64,000 nt of DNA from Candidatus Aminicenantota bacterium. GTDB lineage: Bacteria; Acidobacteriota; Aminicenantia; Aminicenantales; UBA8522. The stretch lies in assembly GCA_017886205.1 (NCBI GenBank), contig JAFNEO010000037.1, forward strand, positions 38,240-102,239. The letters are read 5' to 3'. Below are positions 52,610 to 60,755 of the stretch, one piece after another. Within the stretch, counting starts at the first letter, position 1; every line of letters starts with the position of its first letter. The notes under the pieces are model-generated. The model ran no database searches, was not told the DNA's origin, and saw only the letters and a program-made list of their open reading frames with translations. The translations under genes were made by a program, and so were the position numbers.

Positions 52610-53779
52610 TCATTGGACATAGAGAAGGAAACCCTTCAAGTACTCACTCTCGGGGTGATAGACGTTGATCGGGTGGTCATAGGCCAGGCGATGCTTCTGA
52701 ATGATACGCACTTCCCGGCCGGCTTCGGCCGCCGCCTGGAAGACGATCTGCTGGAAGAGGGATTCGTCCACGAAATGGGAGCAGGATAGGGTCAACAGCA
52801 AGCCTTGCGGCTTGGTCTTTTGCAGGGCCAGCCGGTTGATGTCCTTGTAGCCGCGGCAAGCCGGGACGATGTCTGTTTTTTTCTTGGCAAAGGCCGGCGG
52901 ATCGAGGATGATGAAGTCATAGGGAGGCATTTCTCTACGCAGGAATTCAAAGACGTCGGCGACAACAAGACGGTTTTCTCCTTCAGAAAACCCGTTCAGG
53001 GAGAGGTTCTGCCTGGCCAGCGAGATGGCCGATTCAGAGGAATCAACCGAATCAACGGAGGCGGCTCCGCCGGCCAGGGCGGCGACCGAAAACCCTCCCG
53101 TGTAGCAGAAGCAGTTCAAGACCCTGCGGCCTTCCGCCAAGGACCGGACCAGCTTCCGCATCTCTCTCAAGTCGAGATAGAATCCGGTCTTCTGCGAGCC
53201 TTGAATTTCAACAAGGAAGCGGAGTCCGTGTTCCTGGATCTCTATGCTTTCCACTTTCTCTCCGTACAGATGTCCTTCGAATTCCGGGAGGCCTTCCTCC
53301 CGCCGCGTCGGGAGGTTGGACTTTTCCTGGATGGAACGCGGCGAAAGGGCCCTGATCAAGTGGCCCAGGATCACGGGTTTGAGCTTCTCCATCCCCAGGG
53401 TAGCGATCTGGATGACCAGGACATCGCCGTAGCGGTCGACGACGAGCCCGGGCAGTCCATCCCCTTCCCCGTTGACCAGCCGCTGAGCGTTGCTCGCCGG
53501 CTCGACGAGATTTCTCCGCAGGGCAATAGCGTCGAGGAGTTTGTGTTCGACGGATTCTAGGGGGGGCGTCCTGTCAAAACTGAGCATCCGGCCGATGATG
53601 GCGCTTTTCCGGTTGAAATAAGCGCTGCCAAGGAATTCACCGTCGCTACTCATGACCGGCAGGATGTCCCCTTCCTCGAAGTCGGGAAGGCTCTGGACGG
53701 CTCCGGAAAAGATCCAGTGATGGCGCTGGCGGATGGGCTTGTCTCGATTTTTTTTCAGGATGACGCTCCGCTCTTTCAT
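52610..53779 (-). CDS. RlmI-type 23S rRNA (cytosine-C5) methyltransferase
   Basis: 389 residues. The N-terminal PUA domain (RQRHHWIFSGAVQSLPDFEEGDILPV) binds RNA. A central EEHD-like domain and the SAM-dependent Rossmann fold follow: VLNCFCYTGGFSVAALAGGA (motif I), VDSSESAISLARQNLSLNG and IILDPPAFAKKK with the catalytic motif. It methylates C1962-type sites in 23S rRNA or a similar target. ATG at 53779 overlaps the NUDIX gene by four bases (ATGA), so the two are translationally coupled. Confidence 0.9.
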   Translation of the reverse strand: MKERSVILKKNRDKPIRQRHHWIFSGAVQSLPDFEEGDILPVMSSDGEFLGSAYFNRKSAIIGRMLSFDRTPPLESVEHKLLDAIALRRNLVEPASNAQRLVNGEGDGLPGLVVDRYGDVLVIQIATLGMEKLKPVILGHLIRALSPRSIQEKSNLPTRREEGLPEFEGHLYGEKVESIEIQEHGLRFLVEIQGSQKTGFYLDLREMRKLVRSLAEGRRVLNCFCYTGGFSVAALAGGAASVDSVDSSESAISLARQNLSLNGFSEGENRLVVADVFEFLRREMPPYDFIILDPPAFAKKKTDIVPACRGYKDINRLALQKTKPQGLLLTLSCSHFVDESLFQQIVFQAAAEAGREVRIIQKHRLAYDHPINVYHPESEYLKGFLLYVQ

Positions 53780-54207
53780 GTCCCCTCCAGCGCATCCTTG
53801 GTCAGGAGTTTTTCCAGCAGAAGCTTGTCCGGCTCGGTCAGGGCGAATTGGCCGACCTCAGAGGGAGAGACCCAGCGGACCTCTTCGTGGTCCTGCAGGC
53901 GGAATGAGCCGGCCGGATGTGAGACTCTATAGGCGATAAGTTCGATCGCGAAACCCGGCGAGGAATAATACACGGAGCCGAGAGAGCGGCCCACCCGGGC
54001 TCGGATGCCGAGCTCCTCATAGAGTTCCCGGGCGAGGCACTCCTCGGGTGTTTCCCCCTGCTCCAGCTTGCCGCCAGGGAACTCCCAGAGTCCGGCAAAA
54101 CGGTCTCCCTTTTTCCGCTTGGCGATCAGCCAGCGGCCGTTTTTTTCCAGGACGGCGGCCAGGACTCGGAGCGGAGGCGGCTGCTGCGGGGCCGATTTCT
54201 GAAGCAT
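53776..54207 (-). CDS. NUDIX hydrolase, MutT-like
   Basis: 143 residues. Nudix box Gx5Ex7REx2EExG is exact (from GGKLEQ to EELGI). The N-terminal VLAAVLEKNGRWLIAKRKKG and GLWEFPGGK match MutT (8-oxo-dGTP pyrophosphatase). It cleans the nucleotide pool or hydrolyses other nucleoside diphosphate derivatives. It overlaps the RlmI gene by ATGA. Divergent to glgA. Confidence 0.88.
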   Translation of the reverse strand: MLQKSAPQQPPPLRVLAAVLEKNGRWLIAKRKKGDRFAGLWEFPGGKLEQGETPEECLARELYEELGIRARVGRSLGSVYYSSPGFAIELIAYRVSHPAGSFRLQDHEEVRWVSPSEVGQFALTEPDKLLLEKLLTKDALEGT

Positions 54208-54302
54208 ATCGTTTTCCGGAAAATCCTGCCCCCTATCATATTTGCCTCCAATTTTTTTTCAAGTCTCCGCGCTCGGAAAGACCTGGATATTTTGGAGCTA
54301 TG

Positions 54303-54311
54303 TGCTATAAT
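54303..54311 (+). promoter_or_regulatory. Extended -10 promoter of glgA
   Basis: TGCTATAAT combines the extended-10 TG and a perfect TATAAT at 54306-54311. No -35 hexamer is apparent. Predicted start near 54318 leaves only about three bases before the ATG at 54321. Confidence 0.6.
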
Positions 54312-54320
54312 ACGCGCCCC

Positions 54321-55769
54321 ATGAAAATCGCCATGTTCGCTTCCGAAGTGGTTCCTTTTGCCAAGACGGGCGGGCTGGCCGACGTCGCCGGCGCCCTTCC
54401 TAAGTTCCTCAGCCCACTCGGCCTCGAGCTCAGGGTGTTCCTGCCTCTCTACCGGGAGACGAAAAAGAAGAACCTCCCGCTCCGCCGGGTCATCGAGAGC
54501 CTCGAGATGGACTGGAACGGAGAAAAAGTGCCTTTCTCCGTCTGGGAGTCGAGGGAGGGCGCGCTCGGCTTCCTGATGATCGAGAGAGACGAATATTTCG
54601 ACCGTGACTTCCTTTACGGGACGCCCCAAGGCGACTATCCCGACAACGGTGAACGCTTTGCCTTCTTCTCTAAAGCCGCCCTGGAAACGCTCAGACGCCT
54701 GAGTTTCCGTCCCGACGTGATCCATGCGCATGACTGGCAGGCGGCCATCGCCCTAGCCTTGCTGAGGTTCGTCTATGCCCAGGACCCTTTCTTCGCCTAC
54801 ACCCGCTCCCTATTCACGATCCATAACCTCGCCTACCAGGGATTGTTCGAAAAAGACGTGCTCGGCAGGATCGGCCTTCCGGACGACCTCTTCAACATGG
54901 GGGACCTGGAGTTCTACGGGAAAGTCAACTCCCTCAAGGGAGGGATACTCTATTCTACGGCCGTCAGCACCGTCAGCAAGCGCTACAGCCAGGAGATCCA
55001 GACGCCGGAGTTCGGCTACCGTCTGGACGGCCTCCTGAGGAAGCGGCGCGGCCGTCTCTTCGGAATCCTTAACGGCGTCGACTACGCCGACTGGAACCCG
55101 GCCACCGACAAGTTCATTATCCGGCCGTTCGACCCGACCTACCTGGATGGGAAAAAAGAGTGCAGGAGGGACCTGCTCCGGGCTTTCTCCTTGAACACGG
55201 TGAAGGAAGAAACCCCCGTCGTCGGCATGGTTTCTCGTCTGGCCGGCCAGAAGGGGTTTGATATCGTCTGCGAGTCGTTAGAAGAGATTTTCAAGATGGG
55301 GGCTGTCCTTGTCGTGCTGGGGACGGGAGAAGACGTGTTTCAGAAGGCTTTAAGCGCTGCGCAGGAGGAGTATCCTGGCTCATTGGGGCTGAAGATCGCT
55401 TTCGATGAATCACTTTCTCATAAGATCTATGCCGGGAGCGATATGTTCCTCATCCCCTCCCGGTATGAGCCCTGCGGCCTGACCCAGATGTACAGCCTCC
55501 GCTACGGCACTGTTCCGGTGGTCAGGGCGACCGGCGGGCTGGACGATACGATCCAGGAGTACGACCCCGTCCGGGGGACCGGAAACGGGTTCAAGTTCCA
55601 GGAGTACTCATCCGCCGCCCTTCTCTCGTCTCTGCGGAAGGCGATAGCCGTTCATCAGCAGAAAGAGCGCTGGCGGGCGCTCGTCCAAAAGGCCATGGCC
55701 TGTGATTTCTCCTGGGAGATGTCGGCCCGCGAATACCTCCGCCTCTACCAGAGACTTTCCACCTTTTAG
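54321..55769 (+). CDS. glgA: Glycogen synthase (ADP-glucose type)
   Basis: 482 residues, GT5. The ADP-glucose site KTGGLADV (15-22), DWQAAIALALLRF and the second-domain motif MVSRLAGQKGFDIV are present. The C-terminal PSRYEPCGLTQMYSLRYGTVPVVRATGGLDDT contains the retaining-enzyme Glu. It elongates alpha-1,4-glucan from ADP-glucose made by GlgC, encoded in the region to the right. The ATG at 54321 has no Shine-Dalgarno and lies next to the -10, so translation may be leaderless. An in-frame extension to 54048 is open but would precede the promoter. Confidence 0.95.
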   Translation: MKIAMFASEVVPFAKTGGLADVAGALPKFLSPLGLELRVFLPLYRETKKKNLPLRRVIESLEMDWNGEKVPFSVWESREGALGFLMIERDEYFDRDFLYGTPQGDYPDNGERFAFFSKAALETLRRLSFRPDVIHAHDWQAAIALALLRFVYAQDPFFAYTRSLFTIHNLAYQGLFEKDVLGRIGLPDDLFNMGDLEFYGKVNSLKGGILYSTAVSTVSKRYSQEIQTPEFGYRLDGLLRKRRGRLFGILNGVDYADWNPATDKFIIRPFDPTYLDGKKECRRDLLRAFSLNTVKEETPVVGMVSRLAGQKGFDIVCESLEEIFKMGAVLVVLGTGEDVFQKALSAAQEEYPGSLGLKIAFDESLSHKIYAGSDMFLIPSRYEPCGLTQMYSLRYGTVPVVRATGGLDDTIQEYDPVRGTGNGFKFQEYSSAALLSSLRKAIAVHQQKERWRALVQKAMACDFSWEMSAREYLRLYQRLSTF

Positions 55770-55910
55770 CCCGCCATAGGCATATCCGGCCTGGTTTCGC
55801 TCCCGGTCACGCACCTGACGCCGTTTCGCCGGTTCTCTTCATGGCGGCGGATTTTTTTCTTGCGCAAGCCCTGCTGGATGATTAGAGTAATAAAGAGGAA
55901 GGAGATAGGA

Positions 55911-57119
55911 ATGAGAGGATACCGTTCGCTGGAGTTGCGGGGCAGTCTAGACCGGCGCGATTTCTTGAAAATGGGCGGCGCCGCGGGCATCGGGCTCTGG
56001 CTGGGGAATCGCTCCCTGAGCGCTCTGGCCCAACAACCCTCCGCTCCGCCCCCAAGGCCGAAAACCAATATCGAGGACGCGCTTAGAGTCCCCAAAACCA
56101 AATATTCTCTGCCCGGGCTTTTTCCCGGCAAGGTTGTCGAAGTCCAGGACGCCGGGGCCGTCAAGGACGACAAGCCTGTAGCCAAGGTCGTCTACCGCAT
56201 GTTCCAGAAAGGACTGAGCGGTTTGACCAAGAAGGGCGGGCAGGACAGCTTCGGTTTGTTCTTCAGTAGGGATGATGTCGTCGGAATCAAGGTCAACCCG
56301 GTCGGTCCGGGGACGATCAGTACCCATCTCGAGGTCGTGGACGCCCTTATCGACTGGCTCGTCGCCGGCGGGCTCCGCCGCGGAAACATCATCATCTGGG
56401 ACCGTTTCGATTATATGCTCAAAGACGCTGGATTCACGCCGGAGAGGTATCCAGGGGTAGGAATCGAGGGCCTCCAGACCATGGATGAGGCTGCTGCCAT
56501 GGGCAAAACCCAGGATAACAGCCGCTGGCTGAGGCCTGACGGGATTCATGTCAGCGTCGACAATTTCGACCAAGAGGCGTATTACTGGGCGGATGTCGAA
56601 GGGCCCAAAGACAACGCCTACCTCAACCAACATGTCTTTAACGGCAAATTCTCCTATTTCGGCAAGCTGCTGACGAAACGGTTGACCAAGATCATCAATC
56701 TCCCGGTGTTTAAAAACACGGGCAACGGGATCTCGATGGCCACCAAGAATCTCGGCTACGGGGCCGTGTGCAACACCAACAGGCTCCACGGGCCCTTGTT
56801 CTTTGACGTCAATACGGAAGTCATGGCCTTTCCCGCTGTCCGGGACAAGCTTGTCCTGAATATCACCGACGGACTCAGGGGCCAGTATGAAGGGGGCCCG
56901 GAGTACGAGGCCAAGTTCGCTTACTGGCTCAACACTCTCTATCTGTCCACCGACCCATTTGCCCTAGATATGGTCTGCCATCGCGCCATCGTGGCCAAAC
57001 GGAAGAGCATGGGGATCAAGGTCAATGAACATCCCAAGTTTACGGAGTACCTTCGTTATGCCGAACGCCTCGGACTCGGCGTCGTCGACCCGGGAAAGGT
57101 TCAGCACGTCCTGATCTGA
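55911..57119 (+). CDS. DUF362 protein with Tat signal peptide
   Basis: 402 residues from the ATG at 55911 (AAGGAG upstream). The Tat motif RRDFLK begins the signal (LDRRDFLKMGGAAGIGLWLGN), so it is exported folded. DUF362 features include IKVNPVGPGTISTHLEVVDALIDWL and NIIIWDRFDYML. No Cys-cluster is evident; the catalytic role is unknown. It sits between glgA and a DUF6599 gene, co-directional. A TTGCGC/TAGAGT pair near 55860-55888 may be its promoter. Confidence 0.8.
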   Translation: MRGYRSLELRGSLDRRDFLKMGGAAGIGLWLGNRSLSALAQQPSAPPPRPKTNIEDALRVPKTKYSLPGLFPGKVVEVQDAGAVKDDKPVAKVVYRMFQKGLSGLTKKGGQDSFGLFFSRDDVVGIKVNPVGPGTISTHLEVVDALIDWLVAGGLRRGNIIIWDRFDYMLKDAGFTPERYPGVGIEGLQTMDEAAAMGKTQDNSRWLRPDGIHVSVDNFDQEAYYWADVEGPKDNAYLNQHVFNGKFSYFGKLLTKRLTKIINLPVFKNTGNGISMATKNLGYGAVCNTNRLHGPLFFDVNTEVMAFPAVRDKLVLNITDGLRGQYEGGPEYEAKFAYWLNTLYLSTDPFALDMVCHRAIVAKRKSMGIKVNEHPKFTEYLRYAERLGLGVVDPGKVQHVLI

Positions 57120-57148
57120 GGTCTCTTCCCAACAAAGGACGGAGAGAG

Positions 57149-58078
57149 ATGAAGAGGATTGTCGTTTTCGGACTCCTCCTCTGTTCTGCCCGGCTCCTTC
57201 CGGCTTTGCAGATGGCTGTTCTTCCCGCGAATCTCATCTCCGGCTGGGCAAGAGCTGGGCCGCCCGCAGAATTCCTGGGGCGAAACCTATTTAATTACAT
57301 CGATGGAGGGGCCGAGATCTTCCTGGAATTCGGGTTCGATAGATTGCTCGTCCAAGACTACAGAAAGGGAAATTCCGAGATCGTTCTGGAGCTCTATCAA
57401 ATGGAGAGCCCGGAGTCGGCCCTGGGGATCTATCTCATGAAGTGCGGAGTCGAAACCCCGATAGAAGGAGTCCCCGCCAGGAACTCAGGCGACAAGACCC
57501 AGTTTACGATCCTCAAAGGCCGCGCCTTCATCCATATCAATAATCCGGAGGGCAAAGAATCGCTTCTCCCGGTGATGGTCGACCTTGCCCGCGCCTTGCT
57601 GAAGTCCATTCCCCAAGGAGAACCGGTGAGGCTGCTCGATGAACTGCCGCTCGAAGGCAGGATCCCCGGTTCCGAACGCCTGATCCGGGGGCCCTATGCT
57701 CTCCAGTCCATCTTCACCTTTGGAGAGGGTGATGTCTTCGAGCTCCAAGGGAAGATCTTTGCCGTGGCCGCTGATTATCGGGATCAAGACGGTGAGCCGT
57801 CCACCCGACTTATTATTTCCTATCCTGATGAGCTTCGGGCAGAAGCCGCCTTTCGAAACCTCCTGGACAACCTCGATCCCTATCTGAAAGTCATTGAAAA
57901 ACGAGACCGGGCAGTTGTCTTTGAAGACTACCGTCAGAAAATCGGGACGGTCGAGAGGAACGCGTCCAAGCTCGAGATCAGGCTCAACCTGATCGCCAGG
58001 CCGTCCGAGGCATTATCGTTTTGGCCTCAGATCTTGAGGAAGCCAGCGGCGGTTTCCGGCGGCACCGGGTTGATATAG
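57149..58078 (+). CDS. DUF6599-like secreted protein
   Basis: 309 residues with a signal peptide (IVVFGLLLCSARLLPALQ). The signature NLFNYIDGGAEIFLEFGFDRLLVQDYRKG is shared by DUF6599 proteins of Acidobacteriota-type genomes. Function unknown. AGGACGGAGAGAG precedes the ATG. Its last 52 bases run antisense into galT, so the C-terminal end FWPQILRKPAAVSGGTGLI is probably a late addition. It follows the DUF362 gene by 29 bases. Confidence 0.7.
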   Translation: MKRIVVFGLLLCSARLLPALQMAVLPANLISGWARAGPPAEFLGRNLFNYIDGGAEIFLEFGFDRLLVQDYRKGNSEIVLELYQMESPESALGIYLMKCGVETPIEGVPARNSGDKTQFTILKGRAFIHINNPEGKESLLPVMVDLARALLKSIPQGEPVRLLDELPLEGRIPGSERLIRGPYALQSIFTFGEGDVFELQGKIFAVAADYRDQDGEPSTRLIISYPDELRAEAAFRNLLDNLDPYLKVIEKRDRAVVFEDYRQKIGTVERNASKLEIRLNLIARPSEALSFWPQILRKPAAVSGGTGLI

Positions 58079-59046
58079 AAGCCGGTCCCCCATTCGAAAC
58101 CCGCGACCCGAGTCAGCACCGGAATGATCTCCATATGCCAGTGATAGCTTTTTTCCAGGTTGACCCAGGCTTCATGCGGCAGGTTGGGGTTGGAAGCCTG
58201 ATGGATGTAGAAGTTATAGGGCGGGTCGGCCAGGATATCCCTGAGCTTCCCGAGGACCGTCTGGATGGTCTGGGCCAATGACCGGAGCTCCGTCTTGGTC
58301 GACCTCGAAAACCAGGGAGAATGGCGCAGCGGGTAGATGCGCAGCTCAAACGGAAAGCGTGGGGCGAAAGGAGTGGCCACGCAGAAATGATCGTTTTGGA
58401 GCACAAGGCGCTGGCCGATCTGCGTCTCCTCGCGGATGATCCGGCAAAAGATGCACTCCCCATATTGGCGGTGGAGCCGCTCGCAACTGTAGAGCTCTTC
58501 GTTGACCTGATTGGGGATGATCGGTGTGGCCACGATCTGGGAGTGGGGATGGCTGAGCGAAGCACCGGCCTCCCGGCCCTTATTCTTAAAGACATGGACA
58601 TACTTGTACTGGTATTCCTCTTCTATGCTTTTCACCCTCTCCTTGTATGTGGCCAAGACATCCTGGAGGTGCAAAACCGGGAGGTCGGGCAGCTCCTGGA
58701 GATGGGTGGGGGTTTCGATAATAACCTCGTGAACACCGACTCCGTCCATCCATTGAAAGATGCCTTCATCATGTCGCTCCGGAGGGAGACCCCTGTTCAG
58801 GGCGGGAAACTTGTTGGGAACGGTCCGCACCCACCAGCCGGGCTGGTCCGGCCGGCTGCCGTGCTTCCGGAGCGACGCCACCTCGGGAGGTGTCTTCGAT
58901 TCGTTTCCCTCACAAAACGGACAGAAGGCGGGGACTTCTTCCTTCTTTTCCAGCTGGGCCGGCCGGAAGTCATCCGGTCTCTTGCCCCTCTCCGAGGCCA
59001 GGATGACCCAACGACCGCTGATGATATCCTTGCGCAACTCGGACAT
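58027..59046 (-). CDS. galT: Galactose-1-phosphate uridylyltransferase
   Basis: 339 residues. Catalytic HPH triad (His166-Pro-His168) in SHPHSQIVATPIIP and zinc-type Cys pair at 42 and 45 (FCPFC). It exchanges UMP between UDP-glucose and galactose-1-P in the Leloir pathway, or an ADP/UDP-sugar in related enzymes. ATG at 59046 lies four bases from the response-regulator stop, so it ends the glgC operon. Ends overlap the DUF6599 gene by 52 bases. Confidence 0.9.
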   Translation of the reverse strand: MSELRKDIISGRWVILASERGKRPDDFRPAQLEKKEEVPAFCPFCEGNESKTPPEVASLRKHGSRPDQPGWWVRTVPNKFPALNRGLPPERHDEGIFQWMDGVGVHEVIIETPTHLQELPDLPVLHLQDVLATYKERVKSIEEEYQYKYVHVFKNKGREAGASLSHPHSQIVATPIIPNQVNEELYSCERLHRQYGECIFCRIIREETQIGQRLVLQNDHFCVATPFAPRFPFELRIYPLRHSPWFSRSTKTELRSLAQTIQTVLGKLRDILADPPYNFYIHQASNPNLPHEAWVNLEKSYHWHMEIIPVLTRVAGFEWGTGFYINPVPPETAAGFLKI

Positions 59047-59049
59047 GGT

Positions 59050-59403
59050 CTAACCGATCAACTCCTTGATCTTGGATTTGAGTTCGTCCAGGGAAGCCGA
59101 TTTGACGACGTAGGCATCGGCCGCCCAGGTCATGAAGTCGTGCTTGTAGCTCTGGTAGGCGGTGTTGATGATGATGGGAATGTCTTTGCGGAGCGCCATG
59201 ATCTGAGTGATCAGCTCGATCCCATTCTTGGCCGGCATCCGGATGTCGGTGACGATCAGGTCAAAGTCCTGTTTCTTGATCTGCTCCAGCGCCGTGTCGG
59301 CATCCGCGACCGCCGTCACCTTGTAGCCCGCCTTGGTCAGCTCTTCCCTGTACAGGAGACAGAGGTTCCTTTCGTCCTCGACGATGAGCAGTCTTTTCTT
59401 CAT
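59050..59403 (-). CDS. Receiver-only response regulator (CheY-like)
   Basis: 117 residues from ATG 59403, which has AAAGGAGG upstream within the kinase gene and overlaps its TGA (ATGA). The receiver fold is complete: acidic Glu9/Asp10, phospho-acceptor Asp53, Thr81 and Lys101. There is no DNA-binding or enzymatic output domain, so the phosphorylated receiver must act on a partner protein or pass the phosphate on. The partner kinase is encoded immediately upstream, and galT follows within four bases. Confidence 0.9.
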   Translation of the reverse strand: MKKRLLIVEDERNLCLLYREELTKAGYKVTAVADADTALEQIKKQDFDLIVTDIRMPAKNGIELITQIMALRKDIPIIINTAYQSYKHDFMTWAADAYVVKSASLDELKSKIKELIG

Positions 59404-60755
59404 GGCCTGGTCCTCCTTTCTCTGGGCTGGGTTTGGAAATATAGTTTGAACGTCGTTCCCTTGCCCTCGGCGCTCTTGACCTCGATCCGGCCGCCGCAGG
59501 CGTCCACAACCCTTTTCACATAGGCCAGGCCGAGCCCCATGCCCCGTTCCTTGGTCGAGACGAACGAATCGAAAATCTTGTCTTTGACCGCCCCGGGGAT
59601 CCCTTTGCCCGTGTCCTCCACCGCGATCACCGCCCATTCGGCGTTCTCCCGGTAGGCCCGCAAGTCGATGCGGCCCTCGTCTCCGACCGCGTCGACGGCA
59701 TTGTCCAGCACGTTGCGGATGGCCTCTCCCACATGGGTGGGATCGCAGAGGATGACGCGGAGGCCCGCCTCGATCTCCATATCCAGGGTTATCCGACGGC
59801 CGGCGATCCGCGCCCGGACCGATTCCTGGACGAGGTTGAGCATGTCCTGGACGTCGACGGCGACCTTCTCCCGAACGTCGATCCGGAAGAACTGCGACAG
59901 CCGGAGAAGGATCTTCTCGAGTCGGCGGATCTCGCTGCGGATGATCTGGATGTTTCTCTTCTTTTTTTTCTCTCCTATCTGCGGGTCAAGGAGCTGGTCG
60001 GCGAAGCCTCCGATCATGACCAGAGGATTGCGGAGCTGGTGGGTGACGAACATGGCCATCTCTCCCATGGCCGCCACCTTCTTCATGTCGACGATCCTTT
60101 TCTGGAGCTTGGCGGTGTAGATGTAGTTGCCGGCGAAGAGCCCGCAGATCGAGGCCAGCTCGAGGTCCCGGATCCTGATGGGGAGCTTGGTGATGGCGTT
60201 GTCGAGGATGATCTCCCCCAGCACTTCTTTCTGGGACACCAGCGGGATGCAGAGGAACTCGTCCGCGCCGATGGTCTCCACGAAACGTCTGTCCACCCCG
60301 GGCTCGTTCCGGGCGTCCCGCACCAGGATCATCTGCCTGGCGGAGGCCGTCAGGGCGGGGATGAGGGACTGCTCTCTGTACAATAGATAGCTCAATTTCT
60401 TCACGCGTTTAGTCAGGGTGTCGGTTTCGCTCGTCAAGAGCGACCGGTTGTGCTCGATGATCTCCGGATAGCCTATCCCGGGTGTGGAAAGGACCCGCCA
60501 AATGGATTCGGCTTCCGCTGCCGAAGTCGGCCCCAGCCAGAATTCTCCTTTGAGGCTGTCTCCCTCCGTGAGAAAGAGCATGGCCCGGTTAAAGCCCAGG
60601 CCGGGGCCCGCGGTTAGGGCGGTCATTATGACGAGCAGGTTGTCCAGGAGCGAAAAGGGCTGAAAGAAGCTTTGGGCGATGATGGAGAAGAGCTGTAGCT
60701 CTTTGGACGCTTCCTGCGAAAATTCATGGAGGAAGAGGTTGTAGCGCTCGATCAC
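59400..60755 (-). CDS. Soluble GAF-domain sensor histidine kinase
   Basis: 451 residues without TM segments. A GAF-like domain (about 30-215) may sense a cytosolic ligand or redox state. The H-box reads MFVTHQLRNPLVMIGG with His239. N-box RNVLDNAVDAV with Asn348 and Asn352, G1 DTGKGIPG (381-388), F/G2 boxes with GMGLGL (405-410). It is expected to phosphorylate the receiver encoded after it. ATG overlaps the glgC stop (ATGA). The signal is unknown; by context it may be glycogen status or energy. Confidence 0.88.
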   Translation of the reverse strand: MIERYNLFLHEFSQEASKELQLFSIIAQSFFQPFSLLDNLLVIMTALTAGPGLGFNRAMLFLTEGDSLKGEFWLGPTSAAEAESIWRVLSTPGIGYPEIIEHNRSLLTSETDTLTKRVKKLSYLLYREQSLIPALTASARQMILVRDARNEPGVDRRFVETIGADEFLCIPLVSQKEVLGEIILDNAITKLPIRIRDLELASICGLFAGNYIYTAKLQKRIVDMKKVAAMGEMAMFVTHQLRNPLVMIGGFADQLLDPQIGEKKKKRNIQIIRSEIRRLEKILLRLSQFFRIDVREKVAVDVQDMLNLVQESVRARIAGRRITLDMEIEAGLRVILCDPTHVGEAIRNVLDNAVDAVGDEGRIDLRAYRENAEWAVIAVEDTGKGIPGAVKDKIFDSFVSTKERGMGLGLAYVKRVVDACGGRIEVKSAEGKGTTFKLYFQTQPRERRTRP

